In this document: one piece after another, positions 16,987 through 24,285 of the stretch
How the letters are laid out: every line of letters starts with the position of its first letter
Numbering within the stretch: the stretch's first letter is position 1
Source: Anaerolineae bacterium
GTDB taxonomy: Bacteria > Chloroflexota > Anaerolineae > Anaerolineales > Anaerolineaceae
DNA length: 42,790 bases
Direction of reading: 5' to 3'
Assembly (NCBI GenBank): GCA_013177815.1
Contig: JABLXM010000008.1
Span: 1 to 42,790, forward strand
Made by a program: the position numbers and the translations under genes
The notes under the pieces: model-generated
Told to the model about the DNA's origin: nothing
The model's input: only the letters and a program-made list of their open reading frames with translations
Database searches by the model: none

Positions 16987-17166
16987 GTGAGTCGGGATAA
17001 GAAAAAGCCAAGCATAACGCCTGAAGAGGCTGCTCAACAGAAACGCCAGCTTGAGCGGAATTCCGACGCCGTGCTCCTCGGCAAGCTACCGAAAAATGCG
17101 ATCGATCATTCTGTTGTATCATTCAGAAGGGCAAAAGCAAAAATGAGATTATTCCTGACCGGGTGA
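16987..17166 (+). CDS. Small basic hypothetical protein (59 aa)
   Basis: A GTG at 16987, preceded by GAGGG about 9 bases upstream, opens a 59-codon frame that is too short for the ORF track. The product is highly charged (SRDKKKPSITPEEAAQQ, then KRQLERNSDAVLLGKLP) and ends in a basic hydrophobic tail. The amino-acid pattern looks protein-like, but no family is recognised and it may be a gene remnant. The remaining 17167-17351 holds only a weak TTG-start ORF and an imperfect hairpin around 17212-17233. Confidence 0.4.
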   Translation: MSRDKKKPSITPEEAAQQKRQLERNSDAVLLGKLPKNAIDHSVVSFRRAKAKMRLFLTG

Positions 17167-17351
17167 TCTTCATTGGAAAATAAGAAGTTCGTCGAAGCGG
17201 ATTGCCGGGTCGGACCACCGGTCCCGACGTCTGCCTTGACTGGTCAGGCGAACCTGAACTCAGTGTGTGAGGTGGTGGACTTTCTCACCTCCAGCGCTTT
17301 TATTGTGGCTCTATTGATAGTGAAATCCAAGATCCATCTTGCCAATACGTT

Positions 17352-17960
17352 ATGAACCTGACCGATCCAATCACTCTCTCCCCCGCCTTCTACGCCCGCG
17401 ACGTCGTTCAGGTCGCGCGTGCGCTGCTGGGCACACGCCTGGTGCGCCGACTGGATGGCGCGCGCATTGGCGGCACCATCATCGAAGCCGAAGCCTACCG
17501 TGGTGAAGAGGACCTCGCCTGCCACGCCCGCGCCGGGCGCACACCACGTACTGCTATCATGTACGGGCTGCCCGGGTGCGCTTACGTCTACTTCACCTAC
17601 GGCAACCACTGGATGCTCAACGCGGTGTGCATGGCGGAGGGTTTCCCTGCCGCTGTGCTCATCCGCGCCATTCGCCCTGAAGAGGGCGTGGACGTCATCG
17701 CCGCCCGCCGCGCCCCCATGCCGCAACGCATCTGGACCGACGGACCCGGCAAGCTCACCAAAGCGCTGGCGATCGACGGCGCCCTCAACGGCGTCGACCT
17801 CACCGACCTCGCCGGCGGGTTGTGGATCGAGCCGGGCGAGCCGGTGCCGGATGCGCTTGTCCTCGCCGGGCCGCGCGTCGGGCTGGGCGCCACCCCCGAG
17901 CCGTGGCTTTCGATGCCGTGGCGCTTTCGGCTGGTGGCAGGAAAAAATGCAGATGATTAG
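17352..17960 (+). CDS. mpg: 3-methyladenine DNA glycosylase (AAG/MPG family)
   Basis: The 202-residue protein is a full-length AAG-type glycosylase, which flips out and removes alkylated purines such as 3-methyladenine in base-excision repair. Family blocks are visible: ARALLGTRLVRR, the catalytic-glutamate motif IIEAEAYRGEEDLACH, the intercalation-loop region GLPGCAYVYFTYGNHWMLN, AVLIRAIRP, and DGPGKLTKALAI. The start at 17352 fits the family N-terminus. The last codons and the stop lie at the edge of a palindromic repeat patch, which may have set the C-terminus. Confidence 0.92.
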   Translation: MNLTDPITLSPAFYARDVVQVARALLGTRLVRRLDGARIGGTIIEAEAYRGEEDLACHARAGRTPRTAIMYGLPGCAYVYFTYGNHWMLNAVCMAEGFPAAVLIRAIRPEEGVDVIAARRAPMPQRIWTDGPGKLTKALAIDGALNGVDLTDLAGGLWIEPGEPVPDALVLAGPRVGLGATPEPWLSMPWRFRLVAGKNADD

Positions 17961-17963
17961 ATA

Positions 17964-18093
17964 ATTAGTCGATCAGTCGCGCGCGCATGTGACTGATCGA
18001 CTAATCAACTTGTCATCTGATCATCTAATCATCTAATCGACCAGTCAACTTTGTACTGATCGACTGCTCACTAACCAACTCATCGACTAATCA
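17964..18093. repeat. Palindromic patch with repeated ATCGACT-type motif
   Basis: A perfect 15-bp inverted repeat (ATTAGTCGATCAGTC with its complement at 17991-18005, 12-base loop) follows the mpg stop. It is followed by degenerate copies of the same words, such as CATCTAATCGACCAGTC, ACTGATCGACTGCTC and CATCGACTAATCATC. The patch lies between two convergent genes and is AT-rich relative to both. The first hairpin may serve as a terminator. Confidence 0.75.
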
Positions 18094-18102
18094 TCTCTGT
18101 GT

Positions 18103-19479
18103 CTATTCCCTATACTTCTGCCGCGGCAGGAACTTCCCGCCCGGTTGCTGCGCCGCCAGCGCGCCGTCTTCCACCACCACCTCGCCGCGCAGGATGGTCG
18201 CCGCCAGCCTGCCGCTGATCGGCAGCCCCTGCAGGATGGTGTGGTCGCCGGCGCCGTGCAGCCTGGCTGCTTCGAAGGCTGTCTCGCCCGCCGGGTCGTA
18301 CAGCGCGAAGTCGGCGTCCGAACCCTCGGCGATGACGCCCTTCTGTGGGTACAGGTTGAACAGTTTGGCGGGGTTAGTCGCCATCAATTCCACCATGCGC
18401 GTCAGCGCCAGTTTGCCCGCCTTCACGCCGTGGGTGAACACGAACGGCAGGCTGGTCTCGATGCCGCCCGCCCCGCCCGGCACGCCGCGGAAGTCGTCGC
18501 CCGCCTTCTGCTTTTGGGCGGTCGAATACGGGCAGTGGTCGGTCGCGATGGTTTGCAGGTCATCGTGTACCAGCGCCGCCCACAGCGCATCCTGGTCCGC
18601 CTGTTCGCGGATCACCGGCGCCAGGATGTAGTTGGCGGCTTCGGGCTTGCCGGATTTGTAGACCGCATCGGTGAAGCCCAGGTACTGCGGACAGGTTTCG
18701 CCTGTCACCCGCATGCCGGCTTTGTGCGCTGCGCCGATCATGGCAGCGCCGTCGGCGGTATTGACGTGCACGATGTGCACGCGCGCGCCCAGGTATTCCG
18801 CCAGGTCCAGCACCCGCCGGGTGGCGCTGGTATCCGCCATGCGTGGGTGCGCCAGCGGATAGTAGCGGATGGCGGTCTGCCCGGCTTTCTCCAACTCCGC
18901 GCTGGCAAAGTTGATCAGCAGCCCGTCCTCGGCGTGGAAGCAGGTCATGGCGCCCAACTGGTCGGCTTTCTGCAGCGCCCGCAGGATGGGTTCGTCCTCC
19001 AGCCGGAAGCCGGCGTAGGCGGTGTAGATCTTGAAGGTGGTGATGCCGCGCGCCACCGCCTGTTCCATCTCCGCCAGCGTCTCAGCGGTCACTTTTCTCA
19101 GAATGAAGTGGAAGGAGTAGTCGCAGCGCGCCGTCATACCGGCTTTGATCAGCTCCCTGTCCAGGAAGGGCAAAATGTGCCCGGATTCATCTGGAACAAT
19201 GTACTCGATGATGGTGGTGACGCCGCCGAAGACTGCCGCCGTGGTGCCGCTGGCGAAGTCATCGACCGAATCGAACGACGCCGAGGGCCAAGGCAGGTGC
19301 ACGTGTGTGTCGATCACCCCCGGCAGCAGCAACTTGCCGCCCGCCTCCAGCACCCGGTTGGCGTCCGCGTCGATCCCCGGCGCGATCCTGGCAATCTTGC
19401 CATCCGCCACCGCCACGTCCGCGCTGAACTCGCGTTCCGGATTGACGCAGTGGGCATTCTTGATCAAGAGTTGGTACAT
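18103..19479 (-). CDS. Dihydropyrimidinase/hydantoinase-type cyclic amidohydrolase
   Basis: This metal-dependent amidohydrolase opens a cyclic amide ring such as dihydrouracil, a hydantoin or allantoin. The binuclear metal set is complete: His59 and His61 in GVIDTHVHL, the carbamylated Lys150 in TTFKIYTAY, His182 in CFHAED, His238 in HIVHVN and Asp314 in ATDHCPYS. The segment DDFASGTTAAVFGGVTTIIEY is typical of dihydropyrimidinases and D-hydantoinases, but allantoinase cannot be excluded. The 458-residue length is normal. AAGGAGG precedes the ATG. It follows glycerate kinase and the enolase-like gene on the same strand after an 87-bp gap. The PreA-like gene of the opposite arm would supply a dihydropyrimidine substrate. 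Confidence 0.87.
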   Translation of the reverse strand: MYQLLIKNAHCVNPEREFSADVAVADGKIARIAPGIDADANRVLEAGGKLLLPGVIDTHVHLPWPSASFDSVDDFASGTTAAVFGGVTTIIEYIVPDESGHILPFLDRELIKAGMTARCDYSFHFILRKVTAETLAEMEQAVARGITTFKIYTAYAGFRLEDEPILRALQKADQLGAMTCFHAEDGLLINFASAELEKAGQTAIRYYPLAHPRMADTSATRRVLDLAEYLGARVHIVHVNTADGAAMIGAAHKAGMRVTGETCPQYLGFTDAVYKSGKPEAANYILAPVIREQADQDALWAALVHDDLQTIATDHCPYSTAQKQKAGDDFRGVPGGAGGIETSLPFVFTHGVKAGKLALTRMVELMATNPAKLFNLYPQKGVIAEGSDADFALYDPAGETAFEAARLHGAGDHTILQGLPISGRLAATILRGEVVVEDGALAAQQPGGKFLPRQKYRE

Positions 19480-19566
19480 GGGACCTCCTTTTCAACGGGA
19501 AAGGCGCATTGTTATTCTAGACCGTCCGCGCACGGCGGGCAAACCGGTTGTTGATGTGGCAGATAC

Positions 19567-20922
19567 TCACGCCGCCAGCAGCAGCTTGAGGTCGTTGATG
19601 TTGGTGCCGGTGTGTCCGGTGACGACGGCATCGCCCAGCCGCTCCAACGCTTCGAGCGTGTCGTGATCGCGCAGGCAGATATCGACGTTGATGCCCAGGC
19701 GCTCGGCTGTCTCCAGGGTGGCGTGGTCCACCATGCCGCCCGCCAGGTGGGTGGGACCATCGGTGCCGTCGGTATCCAGCGAGGCGACCAGCAAACCCGG
19801 CAGTCCGCTGATCTCGCGCGCGGCGGAGAGTGCGAACTCCTGGTTGGGACCGCCCATCCCGCGCTTGCCATCCTTAATGGTGACGGTATTCTCGCCGCCG
19901 GCGATGATGGCGCAGGGTGGCTGCATTGGTTGCCCGGAGTGGGCGATCTCACGCCCGATGGCGGCGAAGAAACCGCCCGAATCGCGCGCCTCACCCTTCA
20001 ACATGGTCGTCAGCAGCATGGGCTCGAAGCCCAGTTCGCGGCTGCGCTGCACCGCCGCCTGGCAGGCGACCACGCCGGGGACGAGGATGAAGGTGTGCAG
20101 CGGCTGCCCCTCGAAGGATTTAGGCGTCTCCTGTTCGGCGCCGCCCTCCCGCAGGTACGCCGCCGCAGCGGGTGGCAACTTATCCCACAGGTCGAATTCG
20201 TCCAGCACGTCGCGCGCATCCTCGAAGGTCGAAGTGTCCGCCACGGTGGGGTCGGTGATGTAATCCAGTGGGTCGCCGATGACGTCCGAGACGGTCAGGT
20301 TGACCAGCGTGGCAGGCAGCACGCGCTGCGCCAGCCAGCCGCCCTTGATGCGCGAGAGGTGCTTGCGTACGGCGTTGATCTGGGTGATGTCGGCGCCGCT
20401 CAACAACAGCAGTTCGTTGATGCGTTGTTTGTCCGCCAGCGAGACGCCCGCCACCGGCAGCGGCAACAGCGCTGAAGAGCCGCCGGTGATGGCGGCGATG
20501 ACCAGGTCCTTCTGGGTGCAGGTGCCGACAAGGTCGAACATGCGCTGCGCGCCGGCGTGCCCGTGCGTGTCCGGCAGCGGGTGGGCGCCGTGCACCACTT
20601 CGATGTGTGCGAGCTGCGCCGGGTAGCCGTGCTTCAGCACCACCAGCCCGCCGCTGATGCGCTCACCCAGGATCGACTCCAGCGCGGTGGCGATCGGTGC
20701 GGTGGCTTTGCCGGCGCCGATCACCAGCACCCGCTCGAAGCGCCGCAGGTCCAGCGCCAGCGCGCCGATGTGGAGCGTCTCGCCCTCCAGGTGGATCAGC
20801 CGCATGGCGGCGTGGTAGGGGTCGGCGGCTGCCAGTGCATGCTCGATGATATCCAGCGCCATGCGGCGCAGGCGGGCGTCGCCGTGATTGGTGAGGTCGT
20901 CCGCGTTCTGGATATGAGGCAT
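19567..20922 (-). CDS. Glycerate 2-kinase (DUF4147/MOFRL type)
   Basis: The enzyme phosphorylates D-glycerate, usually to 2-phosphoglycerate. The ATG at 20922 gives a 451-residue protein. The 575-residue ORF of the track reads through the enolase-like gene in a wrong frame. The N-terminal DUF4147 domain contains VLVIGAGKATAPIATALE and AAITGGSSALLPLP with VRKHLSRIKGGWLA. The C-terminal MOFRL domain contains AGGENTVTIKDGKRGMGGPNQEF and SLDTDGTDGPT. The start codon is 4 bases after the enolase-like stop, so they are one operon. 2-phosphoglycerate would be the classical enolase substrate, but the neighbouring enolase-like protein is atypical. Confidence 0.9.
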   Translation of the reverse strand: MPHIQNADDLTNHGDARLRRMALDIIEHALAAADPYHAAMRLIHLEGETLHIGALALDLRRFERVLVIGAGKATAPIATALESILGERISGGLVVLKHGYPAQLAHIEVVHGAHPLPDTHGHAGAQRMFDLVGTCTQKDLVIAAITGGSSALLPLPVAGVSLADKQRINELLLLSGADITQINAVRKHLSRIKGGWLAQRVLPATLVNLTVSDVIGDPLDYITDPTVADTSTFEDARDVLDEFDLWDKLPPAAAAYLREGGAEQETPKSFEGQPLHTFILVPGVVACQAAVQRSRELGFEPMLLTTMLKGEARDSGGFFAAIGREIAHSGQPMQPPCAIIAGGENTVTIKDGKRGMGGPNQEFALSAAREISGLPGLLVASLDTDGTDGPTHLAGGMVDHATLETAERLGINVDICLRDHDTLEALERLGDAVVTGHTGTNINDLKLLLAA

Positions 20923-20926
20923 GGTT

Positions 20927-22201
20927 TTACCCCACCGGGCGGCGGAAGTTGCGCCCGGGGTAGACGGCGGCATCGTCCAGTTCCTCGGCGATGCGCAGCA
21001 GTTGGTTGTATTTGGCAGTGCGCTCGGAGCGGGTGGTGCCGGTCTTGATCTGCCCGCAGTTGAGCGCCACGGCGAAATCGGCGATGGAGGTGTCCTCGGT
21101 CTCGCCGGAGCGTTCCGAAACCTGAACGCCGTAGCCGTTGCGGTAAGCCAGTTCGGCGGCGTCCAGCGCCTCGCTGAGCGTGCCGATCTGGTTGAACTTC
21201 CATAGCACGGCGTTGGCGGCGCCCATCGCCACGCCCTTCTGGATGAAGGTGGTGTTGGTGGTGAACAGGTCGTCGCCCACGATCTGCACGCCATCCAGCT
21301 TGCTGGTCAGCAGTGCCCAACCCTCGAAGTCGTCCTCCATCAGCGGGTCTTCGATGGAGGCGACCGGGTAGTCGCGGCACAGTTTGGCGTACATGGCGAT
21401 GACGTCGTCGCGGGTCATGTTCTCACCGTTGAAGACGTAATGACCCTGCTCCCAATCGTACCAATGGGAGGCGGCGGCATCGAAGCCGTACACGATGTGC
21501 TTGCTGTAGCCGCTGGCATCGACCGCGCTGGTGAGAATTTGCATGGGCTCATCCAGACCGCGCAGCGGGGGGGCGAAGCCGCCCTCATCGCCAACATTAC
21601 AGGCGATCTTGCCGAAGCGGTCGACCAGGATGTCGTGCAGGTGCAGGTTGATCTCGTAGCACATCTGCAACCCTTCCAACAGTGAGTTGGCGCCGACCGG
21701 CATCACGATGAACTCCTGAAATTCGAGATCGTTGGAGGTCAGTTTGCCGCCATTGATGAGGTTGACGAGCGGCACCGGCAGGATGTGGGCGTTGGTGTTG
21801 ATGTAGCGGTAGAGCGGCAGCTCGGCGGCGAAGGCGCCGGCGCGAATGGTAGCCAGCGAGACGCCCACGATGGCGTTGGCGCCCAATTTGGACTTGTCCG
21901 GTGTGCCGTCCAGTTGGCGCAGCGTTGCATCGATGGCGCGCTGGTCGCGCACGTCCATACCGACCACAGCCGGGGCGATGACCTGGTTGACGGTCTGCAC
22001 GGCTTTGGTGACGCGTTTACCGCCCCAGCGCGCGCCCCCATCGCGCAGTTCGACCGCCTCGCGTTGCCCGGTGGAGCGCCCGGCAGGCACCGGTGCGCGG
22101 GCAGCCAGGACGTCATCGACCCACAGGTCAACTTCGACGGTGGGGAACCCGCGGCAATCGATGATCTCGCGGGCGAAGACTTTACTAATTGTATAGTTCA
22201 T
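20927..22201 (-). CDS. Enolase-like protein with altered active site
   Basis: The 424-residue protein aligns along its whole length with enolase. Kept blocks include REIIDCRGFPTVEV, SKLGANAIVGVSLA, the general acid/base Glu in VGDEGGFAPP, SIEDP and GDDLF metal ligands, the catalytic lysine in WKFNQIGTL, RSGETEDTSIAD and GQIKTG. Two conserved ligand-contacting histidines are missing. The GGxHADNN-type loop reads GGKLTSND (Leu154), and SHRSGETED reads SERSGETED (Glu363). The mobile loop SGAST reads AGRST. So the dehydratase machinery is there, but substrate-phosphate contacts differ. It may be a paralog with another substrate rather than the glycolytic enzyme. AGAGGA precedes the ATG. It is the first gene of the minus-strand operon. 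Confidence 0.85.
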   Translation of the reverse strand: MNYTISKVFAREIIDCRGFPTVEVDLWVDDVLAARAPVPAGRSTGQREAVELRDGGARWGGKRVTKAVQTVNQVIAPAVVGMDVRDQRAIDATLRQLDGTPDKSKLGANAIVGVSLATIRAGAFAAELPLYRYINTNAHILPVPLVNLINGGKLTSNDLEFQEFIVMPVGANSLLEGLQMCYEINLHLHDILVDRFGKIACNVGDEGGFAPPLRGLDEPMQILTSAVDASGYSKHIVYGFDAAASHWYDWEQGHYVFNGENMTRDDVIAMYAKLCRDYPVASIEDPLMEDDFEGWALLTSKLDGVQIVGDDLFTTNTTFIQKGVAMGAANAVLWKFNQIGTLSEALDAAELAYRNGYGVQVSERSGETEDTSIADFAVALNCGQIKTGTTRSERTAKYNQLLRIAEELDDAAVYPGRNFRRPVG

Positions 22202-22268
22202 GCGGCATTCCTCTGGGTGATGGGAGTTGAATTGGTGGATGGACGCCAGGAACTGTGGATCCGGACTC

Positions 22269-22298
22269 ATTATAGCGCAAACGAGAGAGCAATGTCAA
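22269..22298 (-). promoter_or_regulatory. Consensus promoter for the enolase-like operon
   Basis: On the minus strand TTGACA (22293-22298) is followed by 18 bases and a perfect TATAAT (22269-22274). Both boxes are full consensus. The start codon of the enolase-like gene is about 60 bases from the expected transcription start. Confidence 0.82.
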
Positions 22299-22315
22299 CA
22301 ATCCTAATGTTGACA
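22293..22315. promoter_or_regulatory. Inverted-repeat operator between divergent arms
   Basis: TGTCAACA-N7-TGTTGACA is a perfect 8-bp inverted repeat. Each half contains the -35 hexamer of one of the two divergent promoters, so a protein bound here would block both. The adjacent GntR-family gene is the obvious candidate. Confidence 0.78.
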
Positions 22316-22338
22316 ATTGGTACATAATTTGCTAAACT
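22310..22338 (+). promoter_or_regulatory. Promoter for the GntR-preA-AOR arm
   Basis: TTGACA (22310-22315), a 17-base spacer and TAAACT (22333-22338) form a plausible sigma70-type promoter on the plus strand. The -10 matches consensus at four of six positions, so it looks weaker than the opposing promoter. Confidence 0.6.
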
Positions 22339-22381
22339 ATAATGCGAGGCGGTGATGCCTCGCTCCCATAATAAAGTATGA

Positions 22382-23062
22382 ATGGATGAGACCATGGTTG
22401 AGATATCCACTCAATTTAAGGTCGAACGACAATCGCTGGCGAGTGAGGTCGCCAAGCGCCTGAGCCGCCTGATCCAGGATGGCACCATCCCGCCGGGTAC
22501 GAGGCTGGTGGAAGCCGACCTGGCGAACCAGTTGGGCGTCAGCCGTGGACCGGTGCGCGAGGCGCTGCGCATTCTGGAAGCGACCGGGTTGGCTGAAGCC
22601 GTGCCGGGCAAAGGTAGTTACACCGCTACGCTCTCCAAGAAGGATGCTCAGGAAATCTACATGTTGCGCATCCTGCTGGAACAGGAAGCTGTGGTGCTGG
22701 CATGCCAGAACGCCAGCGCTGCGCAGTTGGAAGAGATGGAGAGCATCCTGGGCAATCTTTTCGAGGCTGCCGAGAATAAGGCATACAATGAGGTGGCGTA
22801 TCAGGATATCCGGCTGCATCGCAAGATTTGGGAGGCAGCCGGCAACCGGCGGCTCGAGCAGGTGCTGGACGGTTTGATCGTGCAGGCTCGGCGCTACCTC
22901 TCACTGCAAACCATGATGTATGAATCCACCATCGTGGGCGTGAGCGACCACCGCCTGATCATGGATGCGATCAAACAACGCGATTGCGCTGCCGCACGCG
23001 AAGTGATGCGGCAACACTTGGTGGAAGCCGCCGAAGCCGCCGCCAAGAACATCCACGATTGA
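22382..23062 (+). CDS. GntR-family regulator, FCD (FadR-like) subfamily
   Basis: Residues ~15-80 form the winged helix of GntR proteins (SEVAKRLSRLIQDGTIPPGTRLVEADLANQLGVSRGPVREALR). The rest is the all-helical FCD ligand domain, with the usual acidic/histidine positions in DIRLHRKIWEAAGN and VSDHRLIMDAIKQRD; these often bind a metal and a carboxylate ligand. The start may be 22382 or the internal ATG at 22394; neither has a strong ribosome-binding site. It stands first in the plus arm, next to an operator that covers both divergent promoters. It probably senses a substrate or intermediate of the pathway. Confidence 0.9.
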   Translation: MDETMVEISTQFKVERQSLASEVAKRLSRLIQDGTIPPGTRLVEADLANQLGVSRGPVREALRILEATGLAEAVPGKGSYTATLSKKDAQEIYMLRILLEQEAVVLACQNASAAQLEEMESILGNLFEAAENKAYNEVAYQDIRLHRKIWEAAGNRRLEQVLDGLIVQARRYLSLQTMMYESTIVGVSDHRLIMDAIKQRDCAAAREVMRQHLVEAAEAAAKNIHD

Positions 23063-23083
23063 TCTGTCATTGGAGAGCCTTCG

Positions 23084-24268
23084 ATGGCGAATTTAGAGAC
23101 GACTTTTACCGGTATTCACTTCCCCAATCCCTTCTTGGTATCGTCATCTCCATCCACCACCAACGCCCACATGATCAAGAAAGCCTTTCGCGCCGGCTGG
23201 GGCGGCGTGGTGCTCAAAACGGTTGGGCTGGAGCCAACCCCCAACCCCAGCCCGCGCATGCAGGTCGTTAAAGATGGGCGTGATAAGCGGGGTCTGGTGA
23301 ACATCGAATTGATCAGCGACCTGACGGCGTTGCAGTGGGTGGATGAGTTGAAGAGCATCCGCGATGAGTTCCCTGAGCGACCGCTGATCGCCAGCATCAT
23401 GGGCGGCGGCAGGGCTGAAGACTGGCAGGAGGTGGTTCACCTGCTGGAACCCCACGGCGTGAACGCTTTCGAAATGAACGTCTCGTGCCCGAACTTTGCC
23501 CACGGCGGGCGCGGCTCGCAACTGGGGCAGGACCCGGAATCGCTGGCATTGGCGATTGGCTGGGTGCGCCAGGCGACCAGCCTGCCGTTATGGGTCAAAC
23601 TGACACCCAACGTGGCGGACGTGACGCCGCTGGCACAGGTGGCGAAGGAGATGGGCGCGGATGCGGTCGTGGCGACCAACACACTTTCCGGCATGGCGGG
23701 TGTGGACCTGGAGTGCTTTGCCCCATTGCCAACCGTGGGTGGGATCGGCATCTTTGGTGGTTATAGTGGACCAGGTCTGAAGGCGGTGGCGCTACGCTGC
23801 GCCGCCAGCATTGGGCGCGCGGTCGATATCCCGCTGGCGGGCTGCGGCGGGATCAGCAAATGGCGCGATGCGGCGGAATACATGACGGTGGGCGCCAGCC
23901 TGGTGCAGGTGTGCACGGCGGTGATGTGGAACGGTTATGAGATCATCGCTAAGTTGACCAAAGGGTTGAACGATTACCTGGACCAACACGACCTTGCCAC
24001 GGTAAACGACCTGGTGGGCAAGGCGCTGCCGCAACTCAAGAATTATCCCGATATCGACCTGAACATCAAGCTGCTGGCATATGTCGATCCCAACAAATGC
24101 AACGGTTGCGGCTTGTGCGTGAGGGCGTGTGATGCGGGCGGGTTCGAAGCGCTGTTCATACAGGATAAGAAAGCGGTGGTGGATGTGCTGGTGTGCGATG
24201 GGTGCGGGTTGTGCATTGGCATGTGTCCGACGGATGGGATCAGCATGGTGGCGAAAGCCGCACCTTAG
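23084..24268 (+). CDS. preA: Dihydropyrimidine dehydrogenase PreA-like subunit (FMN, 2x4Fe-4S)
   Basis: The N-terminal ~300 residues form a dihydroorotate dehydrogenase-like FMN barrel (FTGIHFPNPFLVSSSP, the catalytic-cysteine motif MNVSCPNF at Cys135, WVKLTPNV, LAGCGGI, GASLVQVCTAVM). The C-terminus carries two ferredoxin-type motifs, CNGCGLCVRAC and CDGCGLCIGMCP. This layout is that of PreA, which with PreT interconverts uracil/thymine and their dihydro forms. No preT gene is seen here, so the electron donor may be ferredoxin or another partner, possibly the AOR-like protein encoded next. GGAG precedes the ATG. Confidence 0.9.
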   Translation: MANLETTFTGIHFPNPFLVSSSPSTTNAHMIKKAFRAGWGGVVLKTVGLEPTPNPSPRMQVVKDGRDKRGLVNIELISDLTALQWVDELKSIRDEFPERPLIASIMGGGRAEDWQEVVHLLEPHGVNAFEMNVSCPNFAHGGRGSQLGQDPESLALAIGWVRQATSLPLWVKLTPNVADVTPLAQVAKEMGADAVVATNTLSGMAGVDLECFAPLPTVGGIGIFGGYSGPGLKAVALRCAASIGRAVDIPLAGCGGISKWRDAAEYMTVGASLVQVCTAVMWNGYEIIAKLTKGLNDYLDQHDLATVNDLVGKALPQLKNYPDIDLNIKLLAYVDPNKCNGCGLCVRACDAGGFEALFIQDKKAVVDVLVCDGCGLCIGMCPTDGISMVAKAAP

Positions 24269-24285
24269 TGACCAGGAGTAATGTT

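Noticed and set aside
16880-17122. 80-codon minus-strand ORF upstream of the glycosyltransferase gene
   Set aside because: No ribosome-binding site or family pattern, and it overlaps the more plausible small plus-strand frame.
17173-17355. 60-codon ORF before mpg
   Set aside because: TTG start without a ribosome-binding site, overlaps the mpg start and has no recognisable sequence; coding is not supported.
17964-18093. CRISPR array
   Set aside because: Repeated words are irregular in length, spacing and orientation, there are no unique spacers of constant size and no cas genes nearby.
18145-19554. 469-codon plus-strand ORF opposite the hydantoinase
   Set aside because: Arg/Gln/His-rich shadow; the minus strand carries all metal ligands of the amidohydrolase.
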